Origin: a bacterium
GTDB taxonomy: Bacteria > JAJVIF01
DNA: 64,000 nucleotides
Direction of reading: 5' to 3'
Assembly (NCBI GenBank): GCA_022072165.1
Contig: JAJVIF010000001.1
Span: 461,353 to 525,352, forward strand
Position numbers and translations under genes: made by a program. Of this stretch, positions 1 to 8,809 are shown one piece after another. How positions within the stretch are numbered: the stretch's first letter is position 1; the number at the start of each line of letters is the position of its first letter. Under the pieces are notes generated by a model. It was given only the letters and a program-made list of their open reading frames with translations, searched no databases and was not told the origin of the DNA.

Positions 1-455
1 AGGACGAGGAAGAGTCCCGCGCAGCACCCCAGCAGACCCGCCAGCGCTGCAGTACGCCAGGGGAGCCCCATGATCGTGGCGGCGTACCAGATACCTAACC
101 CTGCAATCACCCAATGCAGCAGCAGGTCGAGGTGGAAGGCCTGGACATTGCGAGCGAGCGATCCATCGCTGCTGAGCGCGTAGACCAGACGGGTCGGCGG
201 ATACAGGAGTGCTGCCTGCCCCTCAGCGAGGAGCGGGTGTCCGCAGTACATCCCTGGATGCAGGTGCGGCAAAGTCCCCTGTCGCAGTTCCTGCTGCGCG
301 AAATGCTCCCAGGGAAGATAGTGCTGCACGATGTCCCCGGCGAAGAACATGTCCCGGCCTGACATCACCGGCCAGAAGAGACTCACCAGCACCAGCGTAT
401 AGAGCACCCCCGTCAGGAGGCCCTGTCCCCAAATCCGGGCGGCGAAGGGTGGCAC
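1..455 (-). CDS. Large membrane protein, YfhO-like, N-terminal part (runs off the window)
   Basis: The minus strand reads open from a GTG at 455 to the window edge (151 codons, 3' end missing). An in-frame TAG lies four codons upstream, so GTG 455 is the only start that keeps the first hydrophobic segment (about residues 8-30). After it come an aromatic-rich loop (FFAGDIVQHYLPWEHF), a GMYCGHPLLAEGQ motif, LLYPPTRL, and further hydrophobic segments. This loop pattern resembles the N-terminus of YfhO-type and related multi-spanning proteins thought to act in cell-envelope glycosylation. The family match is from memory of the motif pattern; the reading frame is clear. It is divergent from the gene at 554. 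Confidence 0.6.
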   Translation of the reverse strand, partial: MPPFAARIWGQGLLTGVLYTLVLVSLFWPVMSGRDMFFAGDIVQHYLPWEHFAQQELRQGTLPHLHPGMYCGHPLLAEGQAALLYPPTRLVYALSSDGSLARNVQAFHLDLLLHWVIAGLGIWYAATIMGLPWRTAALAGLLGCCAGLFLV

Positions 456-485
456 AGGAAGATGCTAGCAGTCCCCCGGCCAAAC

Positions 486-514
486 CCTCTTTCCCTGCAT
501 CGGACTTCTATAAT
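486..514 (+). promoter_or_regulatory. Sigma-70-type promoter for the gene at 554
   Basis: A perfect TATAAT lies at 509-514, but the -35 region about 17 bases upstream is weak. The predicted start point is near 521, leaving a short 5' UTR with GGAGG at 540-544. Confidence 0.5.
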
Positions 515-553
515 CATCACAGCACGCTCTGTCCGCTCCGGAGGCTCTCCCAT

Positions 554-1444
554 ATGCACCGACTGATCCCTCTGTCAGGCCGCTTCCTGTGTCTGCTCGG
601 AGTTTGTTTGCTCTTCTCCGGAGCTGAAGCAAAAGCAGGAGAGGCGGAAAGCAGCGCGACCCTCCCACCCACCCCGACGCAGGTCGCCACCACCCTGCCG
701 GAGGCCATCGACCTGCTCCAGGCGGCGGACCGTCTCTTCACGGACCAAAAAATCGGACGTCTCTCCGCGCGCGTGACTGTCTTCCGGGACCCCGCGAATC
801 TGATCTCGATCAAGGCACTCCGGGAGGATCGGGTAAATGCGCCCGGATTGATCCCGCTCCAGGGGCGCTATGAGTACTGGTCACCAAATCGCTTCAACTT
901 CTATCTCTTAGGGCTGCTGCTTGCGAGCAGCGAGGCGGAGCGCGGGGCGGTTCAGGGACTTACCAGTCCGCTGCTGCCCCTACCCGGAGGCGCACTCTCA
1001 TCAGACTTCGTTCACGAGCGGTTCCGGCTCCGGGTGAGCGGGACAGAGGAGTATGACCTCGGCAACAAGGAGAGCGTCGAGTGCTACGTCCTGCGGCTCA
1101 ATCCTGTGTCTTACGACCAGGAGTTCTTCAAGTCGCTGACGTACTACATCTCAGTGGAGCAGCCACACATCATCCGTGGGGTCCGGGCCAATTTTTCGGA
1201 TGGGGGCGGCTGGACCGGGACCGGCTGGGGGACCTTTCACTACCTGAAAGACCGCAGGGGGCGGCTGTTGCCGTTCATTGGCGAGGGGCAGATCAATTTC
1301 CAGAATCCCCAGCGCAAAGTGGTCCTCAAGGGGAAGTGGAGTGACTTCAAGACCAACGAGGAAGCGGCGGTCAATCCGGATGCCATTCTCAAGGATGCTC
1401 CTGTCGCACCCCTCGATCGCGAGTCGACTGTCCAGAAGCTCTAG
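554..1444 (+). CDS. Secreted hypothetical protein, possible LolA-like fold
   Basis: The product is 296 residues. An N-terminal signal peptide (hydrophobic about residues 11-24, cleavage near AEAKA) is followed by a soluble domain. Alternating short strands, a phrase about an Arg-rich early region (RLSARVTVFRD), and a late KGKWSDFKTN segment resemble periplasmic proteins of the LolA/DUF1571 type that bind lipid, but I have no firm family. I chose ATG 554 because GGAGG sits nine bases upstream and the signal peptide begins there; the open frame extends further upstream but is antisense to the divergent membrane-protein gene. Its stop overlaps the rpoN stop by four bases in convergent orientation. 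Confidence 0.7.
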   Translation: MHRLIPLSGRFLCLLGVCLLFSGAEAKAGEAESSATLPPTPTQVATTLPEAIDLLQAADRLFTDQKIGRLSARVTVFRDPANLISIKALREDRVNAPGLIPLQGRYEYWSPNRFNFYLLGLLLASSEAERGAVQGLTSPLLPLPGGALSSDFVHERFRLRVSGTEEYDLGNKESVECYVLRLNPVSYDQEFFKSLTYYISVEQPHIIRGVRANFSDGGGWTGTGWGTFHYLKDRRGRLLPFIGEGQINFQNPQRKVVLKGKWSDFKTNEEAAVNPDAILKDAPVAPLDRESTVQKL

Positions 1445-3165
1445 TCTGTGGTGAGCGGCCGGGACTGGTCCCCTGAGCTACCCGGCGAAAGCGGTGGGGC
1501 GACGGGATTGAACTCCTGCTCCTCATCCACATCCAGGAACCGGTCCCGCGCTTGTCGCGCCACGCTTTCTGTGACTGGGGCTGGCGATCCATTGGTCTTT
1601 TGACTCCGTTTGGCCGGACCAGCGCCGCTGTTCTGCTCAGTCCGCTCCTCCCGCATGAGGGATCGCTTCCGTTGCCCCTTTGGAGGAATGCTGCCGATGT
1701 CGCGATACTTCGCCACGGTCCGCCGCGCTACTTCATATCCCCGACGGGTCAGTTCTGCTGAGATAGCCTGGTCGGAAAACATCTTCTCAGGTGTTTCATC
1801 CGCCAGGATCTGTCGAATCACTTCGATGACCACCTGCTGATAGTCGAAGAAGACCGTGAACGGCACCAGGCGGGCGTCGGGGAGTTGCACGAACTTGCCG
1901 TTCAGTGCGCGACTGATGGTGGAGGGATGGACTCCGACCACTTTCGCGAGATCTTCCTGCGTGAGCGGCTGAAGCCCCAGGACGCCCTGTGTCAGATAGG
2001 CCCCCTGAATCCCGATCAGCGCCTCAGTCACTTTTCGCAGGGTTTCAGAGCGGGTGCTCAGATTTTCGAGGAACCAGTAGGCCCGGTCGAAATAGTTCTG
2101 GATGTGCTCTTTTTCGTTAGATGAAAACTCGATGGTCCCGCCCGCCTTGATCCGGTGGTACGCGTCCTGATACCAGCGGGAGATCCGCATCCGTGGCAGC
2201 CCGGCGTCCTGGACTTCCACGAAGTACTCCAGGGCCCCCTCGGCTGTGGGCTGTGCCCGGATCACAACATCCGGCCCACCGATGCCCTGATTCCGTTCGA
2301 CTGTTCCCAGCGACCCACCCAGCAACTCGCCGGGGTAGGGGAAGAGGTTTTCTGCAATGAAATGGAGCGCATCCTCCACCTGACGTGAAGAAACGCCCAG
2401 TTCCCGGGGGAGATGGCTGACCCGCCCTTCGAGAATCAGATGGTAGTGATCCCGGAGAATCCTCTCTGGCAGGTCCAGCGGCAGCTCCGGCTGGCTGGAC
2501 CGGAGATACGACATCTGCGCCAGGAGGGCCTGCTGAGGCGCTGATGCGCCAATGCCTGGGGGATCGGTTTGTGTGAGTTGCCACTGGATGCGCTGGACCT
2601 CCCGGAGCGGAACGCTGAGATCCTCGGCCAGTTCCGGCAAGTCGACATGGATGAGGCCATCACTCTGAATCAGGTCGATGAGGGCATCCGCGACCTGCAA
2701 TTCTTCGCGGGCCGCCTGGGGATACTGCAGGCGGTAGTTCCGTTTGAGCGACTCCCGGATGTCTCCAGCTCGATTGCTGGTGTTTGTCAGCGGGTCGTAC
2801 TCTTCTTCATCACGACGGTAGTAGTTAGCATCGGGGTCCTCAAAGTGCTCCGATGAGGACGCGAGCAGATCGTTCATCTGCGCGCCCCGCTCCCGTCGCT
2901 GGAGAGAGGCCTCGTATTCCTCACGCAGTTCGCGACGTCGTTCTTCCTGCCGTTCCCGGGTCCGGTCCAGTTTCCGCTCCCGCTCGGCTTCTTCCACTAC
3001 CTCGAGGGCCGGATTCTCCCGAAGCTCCTCTTCCACCGCGACCCGGAGTTCCAGGTTCGTTTTGACCAGCAGCTTGTGCCTGATAATGGTCTGGAGCTGG
3101 ACCCACGGCTTGACCGTCTGCTTCAGCGACGTTTTCTGGCTGTGCCGGATTTGGATGCCTGCCAT
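1441..3165 (-). CDS. rpoN: RNA polymerase sigma-54 factor
   Basis: This 574-residue protein directs RNA polymerase to -24/-12 promoters that need AAA+ activators. The Gln- and Leu-rich region I is at residues 1-50, followed by an acidic/Arg-rich region II (about 60-130). The core-binding region and a helix-turn-helix (LAKVVGVHPSTISRALNGKF) precede the RpoN box ARRTVAKYRD at about 480-489. About 85 residues follow the box, where most RpoN proteins have 10-15; this tail is polar and low-complexity. The start has AGGAG nine bases upstream. A good sigma-70 promoter lies at 3186-3214. No activator gene is seen nearby. Confidence 0.97.
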   Translation of the reverse strand: MAGIQIRHSQKTSLKQTVKPWVQLQTIIRHKLLVKTNLELRVAVEEELRENPALEVVEEAERERKLDRTRERQEERRRELREEYEASLQRRERGAQMNDLLASSSEHFEDPDANYYRRDEEEYDPLTNTSNRAGDIRESLKRNYRLQYPQAAREELQVADALIDLIQSDGLIHVDLPELAEDLSVPLREVQRIQWQLTQTDPPGIGASAPQQALLAQMSYLRSSQPELPLDLPERILRDHYHLILEGRVSHLPRELGVSSRQVEDALHFIAENLFPYPGELLGGSLGTVERNQGIGGPDVVIRAQPTAEGALEYFVEVQDAGLPRMRISRWYQDAYHRIKAGGTIEFSSNEKEHIQNYFDRAYWFLENLSTRSETLRKVTEALIGIQGAYLTQGVLGLQPLTQEDLAKVVGVHPSTISRALNGKFVQLPDARLVPFTVFFDYQQVVIEVIRQILADETPEKMFSDQAISAELTRRGYEVARRTVAKYRDIGSIPPKGQRKRSLMREERTEQNSGAGPAKRSQKTNGSPAPVTESVARQARDRFLDVDEEQEFNPVAPPLSPGSSGDQSRPLTTD

Positions 3166-3185
3166 GGGGGTGGTCTCCTGCGGGG

Positions 3186-3214
3186 ATTATGGCACATTCA
3201 ATGTACAGCATCAA
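3186..3214 (-). promoter_or_regulatory. Sigma-70-type promoter for rpoN
   Basis: On the minus strand TTGATG (3209-3214) and CATAAT (3186-3191) are separated by exactly 17 bases, about 20 bases upstream of the rpoN start at 3165. Confidence 0.6.
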
Positions 3215-3257
3215 GAGTCACAGAGCTGTCAGCGAAAAATTTCATCTCACAAGACAC

Positions 3258-3287
3258 CACAACGCCCGGGTTGCCCCGGGCGTTGTG
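3258..3287 (-). terminator. Terminator after the 950-residue lipoprotein gene
   Basis: A perfect 13-bp stem (CACAACGCCCGGG and its complement) has a 4-base loop. It lies 28 bases past the stop of the minus-strand gene ending at 3315. The following minus-strand bases are only moderately T-rich. Confidence 0.7.
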
Positions 3288-3314
3288 ATGTCGTAGGCGC
3301 AGATCCGCAGCGGG

Positions 3315-6167
3315 TTAGTTCCAGCCGCCGAGGAAGTCGTAGAACTCCAGGACCTGCGTCGCATTGGTGTCCGCAGCGATAGCAACCATCTGATTGCTGC
3401 CGTCCGGCTTGATGGCCAGCGCCCGGAGCCCGACCGTAGTCGGGATCAGGATGCTGGAATCCTGGCCGAGGTCGCTGGAGAAGCGTGAGAAGGTCGACGC
3501 GATGCGGATCCCTTCACCAGCCACCAGCCCAGAGCCACCAACGATCACCTGGCAGTTCTGCTCGCCATTCAGGACTGTGCCGTAGCCTGCCCCGCTGAAG
3601 TTATCGACTTCGATATCCGCGAGGGCATCAAATCCGAGGAAGTTCATGAACGGGTAGCCAGTCGGCGGAATGATCAGCAGGTCCCGCAGGGGATTGGGAT
3701 GCCCGGCGGAAGTCGTGGTGCTGTAGGAACCATCGCACTCGAACCGCCAGACATTGGCGTAGACGCCGCCACGATAGTTCGGGTTGTTGTCGAGCGTGCC
3801 CTGCTCCATCCCGGTGGTGAGCACGAGGAAGCAACTGGCTCTAAAGTCGATGGCCATGTCGAAGACTTCGCCGATGTTGTAGACCGGGGCATACCCCGCC
3901 TTCTCGTCGAGATCCACGTTGAAGCTGGTCATCACCAGGTCATCGTTGATCTTCCGGAGCTTGTGCGCCGCCGTGATGAACCAGATGTTGTCCAGCTCAT
4001 CGGTGTCGACCGCATGAATCTGGGCGTTGACATCGATAGCCGCCACTTCGACCCACTGGTTGTTTGGCTGCTTCTCGACGACATGGATGATGCTGCCCAT
4101 GCCCGCGTGCTTGTCCTGGAGTGGGCCCACATCGAGGGTCGTGATGGTCTCATCCTGGGCATCGATGGTTTCCTGCCAGCTGACCCAGATGATGCGACCC
4201 TGGCGATCCACATCGATGGAACCAATGTGCTGTCCGGGGTACCCCGGAATGATGGGCACCGGTGTACCCGCGGAGCCGACACTCACCGGGGCGGCCACCA
4301 GAACTTTGTTGTCCTCAAACACAGCCCGACCATCTGGAAGGAAAGCGATATCGAGCTTTCCATTCTCCAGGCTCCATCCTGTGTTGACAGAGAATCCTGT
4401 GTAGGTAGGCGGGGCGGTGACAGAACAGGTCACCGGGACAGAACTCGGGCAGTTCACGGTCACCTGGACAGTCGCGAAACCGACCAGCGGCGGGGTGTTG
4501 TTATCCGTGACTGCCAGGGCAGCGGTGTAAACACCGGGGACGGGATAGGCATAGTCCACCGCAGCACCTGTGGCCATCGACTGGAAGTTCTGCGGGGTAC
4601 CGGAGTAGTTGAAGTCCCAGGCGTACGAGACGATGGTGCCATCCGTGTCGAATGACGCAGAGCCATCGAAGTTGATCGGGATCTGTGCATCAGAGATCGC
4701 CGGACTGGGAGTGGTCTGGATGATGGCAACCGGCGGGTTCGGAGCCGGAGCGACCGTCAGCAGGAAGGTCTGGTAGGTCGAGAAGTCCCGCAACTGGTAG
4801 ATAGTCGTGAGGTCTTTACCGAACGCCCGGACATTGCTTTCGATGTTGTCCAGGTCATCACGGATTGCCACGAGCCCCCAGTAGTCGCCACCAGCGGCGA
4901 GGGCGGCATTGTTGATCGTGACTGTCGCGGTCAGCGGCGTGGATTCCTGGCCGTTACCAGAGAAATCGGCCGTGGTGAGTATCTTGCTAAAGCCCAGCGA
5001 GGGGACTTCCACCTCTGCACTCCGGAGCTTGCTGGGCCGGTCGATGCGGTTGAGGTTACTGCTGCCACCGTTGAAGATGGGATCTACCTGCGCGGTCTGC
5101 TGCCAGTCCCAGACCTGGAACTGTACCTGTGCAGTGGTCGACGCGGCGGATCCGATCAGATTGTTGGAAATGACCTCAGCTTTCACTTTCCAGGGCTCTT
5201 TCAGATTAAAGAGCGGCAGGAAGTAGCGGGGATTCATTCGCTTGCCGATGTCGGTGCCCCGCCCCTGAGCGCTGATGCCATAACTGCAGGAGACGACCAT
5301 CACGAACTCGCGAACCGAGTTCGGAGCGACAAAGAACTGGAACGGCGTGGCCCGATAGCCCGCACCCATGGGCATCACGTTGTGCCCAGTGGGGTTTCGC
5401 AGGTCGGGGTAGCCATTGATCGGCGCGATCGCCGGGTTGTAGTTGCCGTTCGTGGGATCCTCGAAGAGGATCTTGTAAGGATGCACATTGCTGTTGGTGG
5501 GGTAGTAGTTATCGATGTCCGGGTCAAGCTGGCTGGTGTAGCCATCGGCATTCACCAGCAGCGAAGGATTTAGCCGGACCGCGGGGCGGAGCACGTTCTC
5601 ACCACGGACCAGCTTGGTCTTGGTGGTAAAGACATTGTTCCCCTCTGAAATCAGGATGGCCTGGACATCATGTACATGCAGGTCGAGGCGGTCCTTGGGG
5701 CCAGGCGTAGGAAGCTCCGGCGGCAGGGGAATGGGATGCCGGGCTTCGAAGATAACCTCCACCGTGTCCCCCTTGACAGGATCGTGGGTGGGACGCCCCA
5801 TCCCGGCGACGCGGACACAGTCGCCGCAGAAGCCGCCGCCCATGTACTCATCGATGTTGACGATGTACACATCCCCGAGGGCTGCACCACTGCGCCCAGC
5901 GACTGGTTCCAGGGTGGTGAAGCCATCACTGGCTACCCGTCCTTGCCAAACCCCCAGGACCCCGCTACCAGAGGAGAGCCCATCCCCATGCGGGATCAGG
6001 CCGACCGGCAGTTCCAGGGACCCGACGAGCTGCGGGGGCAGCGTGGGGGTGGGTTCGGCGGCCGTGGAGGCCGGAGTGTTAGGAGTAGAGGTATTGCAGG
6101 CGAGCGCCAGCAGTGCGGTCAGGCTGACAAGCCCGAGGGCGGGTCGCCGATTCCAAAGGGACGTCAT
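3315..6167 (-). CDS. Giant lipoprotein 1 with PKD domain
   Basis: The product is 950 residues. A signal peptide ends in lipobox LALAC with Cys at 24, so it is probably anchored in the outer membrane or exposed at the surface. The first 450 residues carry a diverged form of the domain shared with four other lipoproteins in this window: the LDLHVHDVQAIL strand, a NADGY motif, and a late YFLP segment. A PKD domain occupies about 475-570 (FDGSASFDTDGTIVSYAWDF). The rest (about 580-950) looks like a beta-propeller with GRIIWVSW and DNIWFIT blades. It lacks the Asp-box seen in paralogues 2-4. A terminator follows the gene. The function is unknown; binding of a polymer or partner cell is only a guess. 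Confidence 0.85.
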   Translation of the reverse strand: MTSLWNRRPALGLVSLTALLALACNTSTPNTPASTAAEPTPTLPPQLVGSLELPVGLIPHGDGLSSGSGVLGVWQGRVASDGFTTLEPVAGRSGAALGDVYIVNIDEYMGGGFCGDCVRVAGMGRPTHDPVKGDTVEVIFEARHPIPLPPELPTPGPKDRLDLHVHDVQAILISEGNNVFTTKTKLVRGENVLRPAVRLNPSLLVNADGYTSQLDPDIDNYYPTNSNVHPYKILFEDPTNGNYNPAIAPINGYPDLRNPTGHNVMPMGAGYRATPFQFFVAPNSVREFVMVVSCSYGISAQGRGTDIGKRMNPRYFLPLFNLKEPWKVKAEVISNNLIGSAASTTAQVQFQVWDWQQTAQVDPIFNGGSSNLNRIDRPSKLRSAEVEVPSLGFSKILTTADFSGNGQESTPLTATVTINNAALAAGGDYWGLVAIRDDLDNIESNVRAFGKDLTTIYQLRDFSTYQTFLLTVAPAPNPPVAIIQTTPSPAISDAQIPINFDGSASFDTDGTIVSYAWDFNYSGTPQNFQSMATGAAVDYAYPVPGVYTAALAVTDNNTPPLVGFATVQVTVNCPSSVPVTCSVTAPPTYTGFSVNTGWSLENGKLDIAFLPDGRAVFEDNKVLVAAPVSVGSAGTPVPIIPGYPGQHIGSIDVDRQGRIIWVSWQETIDAQDETITTLDVGPLQDKHAGMGSIIHVVEKQPNNQWVEVAAIDVNAQIHAVDTDELDNIWFITAAHKLRKINDDLVMTSFNVDLDEKAGYAPVYNIGEVFDMAIDFRASCFLVLTTGMEQGTLDNNPNYRGGVYANVWRFECDGSYSTTTSAGHPNPLRDLLIIPPTGYPFMNFLGFDALADIEVDNFSGAGYGTVLNGEQNCQVIVGGSGLVAGEGIRIASTFSRFSSDLGQDSSILIPTTVGLRALAIKPDGSNQMVAIAADTNATQVLEFYDFLGGWN

Positions 6168-6469
6168 GGGGGATGCGCCTCGTCGTCACAAGGATGCAGG
6201 ATTAACACCCAGGACGGGTGCCTGTGGATATGGATACGGTCGTGCAGGGCTTTCCTACTGCAGGACACGCGCCACATCCGGATTCGGACTGCTTGCAGGC
6301 GCAGGTCTTCACCGGGCAGGGCAGGCCGATGAATAGTTTCCAAGATACCACACGGGTTGCACACGGACGTCTGGCAGAAATTTTTAAAAAGGCCTTACGA
6401 AATTGCCGGGAATCCCCTCTATGTGAGTGTCAGCAACGACTCAACCACTCTCAGGAGGCCTCCCTCACA
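6168..6469. other. Intergenic region between divergent lipoprotein genes
   Basis: This stretch of about 300 bases separates divergent genes and should hold both promoters. I see no convincing coding frame and no clear -35/-10 pair. An AT-rich patch at 6380-6402 is the likeliest plus-strand promoter area. Confidence 0.4.
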
Positions 6470-7291
6470 ATGCGCAAAGTGACCCTCGCTCTCGCGCTGA
6501 GCATCTCTCTCGCCGGCATCGTCGGCTGCGGCGGCTCGACCACACCCCTGACTTCCACCCCCAACACCCTGGCCGATGCGGGTGCCACTGAGGTCCCCGC
6601 AGCCATCATGGCGGCGATCGATGCCCAGGGGCTGCAGGCTCCCTCCAGCACCGTGGAGATCCTCGATGCGGAGACCGGTGCGGTCGTTCTGCGCCAGGAT
6701 CTGGTCGACAACGGTGACGGCACCTACGATGTCGAGTTTCGGGAAGGCCAGGGGCTGGGCCAGAACGCCCTGCTCCACCAGGCATTCCGTGTCGGCCTGA
6801 CGATCGACACCGAAGGTCCGGCTGGCATGGTGCCCCGTGGCTACACCCCCGCCGGCAACCCCCTCTTCTACATCGGCGACACGGTCTGCTACGACACCAG
6901 CATCGAGTCCCGCGTCCCAGGGCGCGCCCGCTGGATGACCCGCCTCGGCTCCTTCGATGTCGAGTTCCGCCACCTGTTCGCCGGCGACAACTCCCTCCTG
7001 CCCGAGTGCATTCCTGGCCAGAACCCTCTGACCATCCAGGATGTGGACTTCATCGGCAAGACTCCGCAGGTCGGCCCCTATGCCTGGTCGCCAGATGGAA
7101 AGGCCTTCGGCGCGACTGGGATGCAGTTCAAGCTCTGCAGCCTGCCGGGCCTCCAGTACGGTACTGACCTGATCAATACCCGCCTGTACTGGGTCGTTCC
7201 TGGCAGCGTCTTCGGCCTCCCCTGCAACACCTGCGAAGTCCGCTGTGTCATCTTCGACCGCGTGGTCGGAATCTACGACCCGCCGGCTTAA
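6470..7291 (+). CDS. Small lipoprotein A with conserved Cys-rich C-terminus
   Basis: The product is 273 residues with a signal peptide ending at Cys20 (IVGC). The start ATG 6470 has AGGAGG 11 bases upstream. It is a paralogue of the next gene; the two share an EI.DAETGAVV strand, RGYT.AGNPL.Y.GDTV, FDVE.RHLFA.DNS, ECIPGQNPLTIQDV, KLC.LPGLQYGTD and a C-terminal block FGLPCNTCEVRC ending in GIYDPPA. Six cysteines after the lipobox could form disulfides. I recognise no known family. The gene has its own terminator at 7319. Confidence 0.85.
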   Translation: MRKVTLALALSISLAGIVGCGGSTTPLTSTPNTLADAGATEVPAAIMAAIDAQGLQAPSSTVEILDAETGAVVLRQDLVDNGDGTYDVEFREGQGLGQNALLHQAFRVGLTIDTEGPAGMVPRGYTPAGNPLFYIGDTVCYDTSIESRVPGRARWMTRLGSFDVEFRHLFAGDNSLLPECIPGQNPLTIQDVDFIGKTPQVGPYAWSPDGKAFGATGMQFKLCSLPGLQYGTDLINTRLYWVVPGSVFGLPCNTCEVRCVIFDRVVGIYDPPA

Positions 7292-7318
7292 GCCCAGGTC
7301 CCATCGCTCTTCCTGGAA

Positions 7319-7347
7319 CCACTCCCCGGAATTCTTCCGGGGAGTGG
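7319..7347 (+). terminator. Terminator after small lipoprotein A
   Basis: A perfect 13-bp stem (CCACTCCCCGGAA and complement) has a 3-base loop, 28 bases past the stop. The T tract after it is weak. Confidence 0.7.
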
Positions 7348-7821
7348 TCGCTATTCCGGGACCAACGCACAGGCCAGAAGCACGAGCAAGGAAATTCTGG
7401 AGAAAATTTTGCCGATGATGCCAGTCGTTTTGACAGAGCTGACTTTGGAGGCCGGGGCTCCCAATCTGCGGACACGAATCCTTACTATCACGGCGACGGA
7501 TGCCGTTGTGACCATAGGCAGCAGCATAGCAGTCACCTGATTTGACATCTTTGCCCGGATTTGCGACACCGGTCAGGCGCATTCAAAGGCGATTTCAGAT
7601 GGCCAATGGATTCTGGCATCGTGAAAATTGCTAAGTATCTCCTCTGAGAGCTCGAACGCAAAAGTAGCTATAAGAATGCTGTGAAATAGGTTACCGGGGG
7701 TTCTGATGGGTCGGATTCCGATGCTGTCAAATTGAGCGCAATCACTGATGGAAAGCGTGATTCGGAGTACATCTGTCCCTGGAAAAACGTGAGAATCTTC
7801 CCCTGGCAGGTGGAGGTAGGC
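7348..7821. other. AT-richer intergenic stretch, no gene seen
   Basis: This stretch is noticeably richer in A and T than its surroundings. Open frames across it have implausible protein sequence. I see no tRNA-like or repeated element. It ends at the promoter of small lipoprotein B. Confidence 0.4.
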
Positions 7822-7850
7822 TTGACCGACTTGGATCGATAGGGTACTAT
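7822..7850 (+). promoter_or_regulatory. Sigma-70-type promoter for small lipoprotein B
   Basis: TTGACC at 7822-7827 and TACTAT at 7845-7850 are 17 bases apart. The start point would be near 7857, giving a 5' UTR of about 60 bases. Confidence 0.65.
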
Positions 7851-7918
7851 CCCTCCTGTCCGCTAACCGCGTCCGTCTGTTCAACCTTACTCGTTTCGCT
7901 GCAGTGGAGGAAAAAGTC

Positions 7919-8716
7919 ATGCGCAGACTCATGCTCACGACTGCTCTGGTCATGAGCGCTGCGTTGTTCGGCTGTGGTGGGGGCTCCTCGAGCCCCGTCG
8001 CCCCGGCCAACAACAATGCGCAGGGTGACAGCGCCCTTGAGGCGCTTGCGGCCGAAGTCGACAGCTATGCTGGCGGCTCTGGCTACTTCGAAATCGTCGA
8101 TGCCGAGACCGGCGCCGTCGTCAGCACCACCGATATGGTGGCCAATGAAGATGGTTCCTACGGTCTGGATCTTCGCTCCGCCCAGGATATCGCCTACGGC
8201 CCCGTGGCCAACCAGGTGTTCCGGGTGTCGCTGATCATCGACACCGACGCTCCGTTCGCCCCCCGTGGTTATACGGGTGCTGGCAACCCTCTGTACTACG
8301 TCGGCGACACCGTTGCCTATGACGTGAACATCACCCGCTTGTTCCGGAAGCGCTCGCGCCTCTACAAGCTCGGTGCCTTCGATGTGGAAGCCCGACACCT
8401 GTTCGCGGCTGACAACTCGATGCTGCCGGAGTGCATCCCTGGCCAGAACCCCCTGACCATCCAGGATGTCAACTTCAAGACCAGCACCCCGAACGGTGGC
8501 CCGTATGCGTGGTCGCTCGACGGCAAGACCTTCGCCGCTTCTGGCCTGCAGTACAAGCTCTGCAACCTGCCTGGCCTGCAGTACGGCACCGACAAGATCT
8601 GCATCCGGATCTACTGGGTGGTTCCGGGTTCCGTCTTCGGTCTCCCCTGCAACACCTGCGAAGTCCGCTGCATCGTCTTCGACAAGTGCATCGGCATCTA
8701 CGACCCGCCGGCGTAA
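7919..8716 (+). CDS. Small lipoprotein B, paralogue of lipoprotein A
   Basis: The product is 265 residues with lipobox LFGC and Cys19. ATG 7919 has GGAGG eight bases upstream, so I prefer it to the in-frame GTG at 7904. It is collinear with lipoprotein A from the DAETGAVV strand to the terminal GIYDPPA, and DNA identity is highest in the CNTCEVRC block. It has extra Cys in its last 60 residues (KICIRIYW, FDKCIGIY) compared with A. Its own promoter and terminator suggest that the two copies are controlled separately. The function is unknown. Confidence 0.85.
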   Translation: MRRLMLTTALVMSAALFGCGGGSSSPVAPANNNAQGDSALEALAAEVDSYAGGSGYFEIVDAETGAVVSTTDMVANEDGSYGLDLRSAQDIAYGPVANQVFRVSLIIDTDAPFAPRGYTGAGNPLYYVGDTVAYDVNITRLFRKRSRLYKLGAFDVEARHLFAADNSMLPECIPGQNPLTIQDVNFKTSTPNGGPYAWSLDGKTFAASGLQYKLCNLPGLQYGTDKICIRIYWVVPGSVFGLPCNTCEVRCIVFDKCIGIYDPPA

Positions 8717-8751
8717 GCTGACGGCTCCACCTACTGCGGAAAGAGGAACAG

Positions 8752-8771
8752 CCCCCCGGTTCGCCGGGGGG
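8752..8771 (+). terminator. Terminator with UUCG loop after small lipoprotein B
   Basis: An 8-bp all-GC stem (CCCCCCGG/CCGGGGGG) closes a TTCG tetraloop, followed by TCTCCTAATTCT. Confidence 0.75.
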
Positions 8772-8809
8772 TCTCCTAATTCTGGGGGGAAGGTGATCGT
8801 TCGAAGAGG

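Noticed and set aside
209-553. Upstream extension of the secreted protein gene to an ATG at 209
   Set aside because: It is antisense to the membrane-protein gene, has a Pro/Arg-rich unnatural composition and would bury the signal peptide and the GGAGG at 540.
3699-4655. 318-codon plus-strand frame inside giant lipoprotein 1
   Set aside because: It is a mirror of the real gene; the composition is His/Val/Asp-rich with no domain, typical of antisense frames in GC-rich DNA.
6419-7582. 387-codon minus-strand frame over small lipoprotein A
   Set aside because: The plus-strand lipoprotein has a signal peptide, ribosome site, terminator and paralogue; the antisense frame has none.
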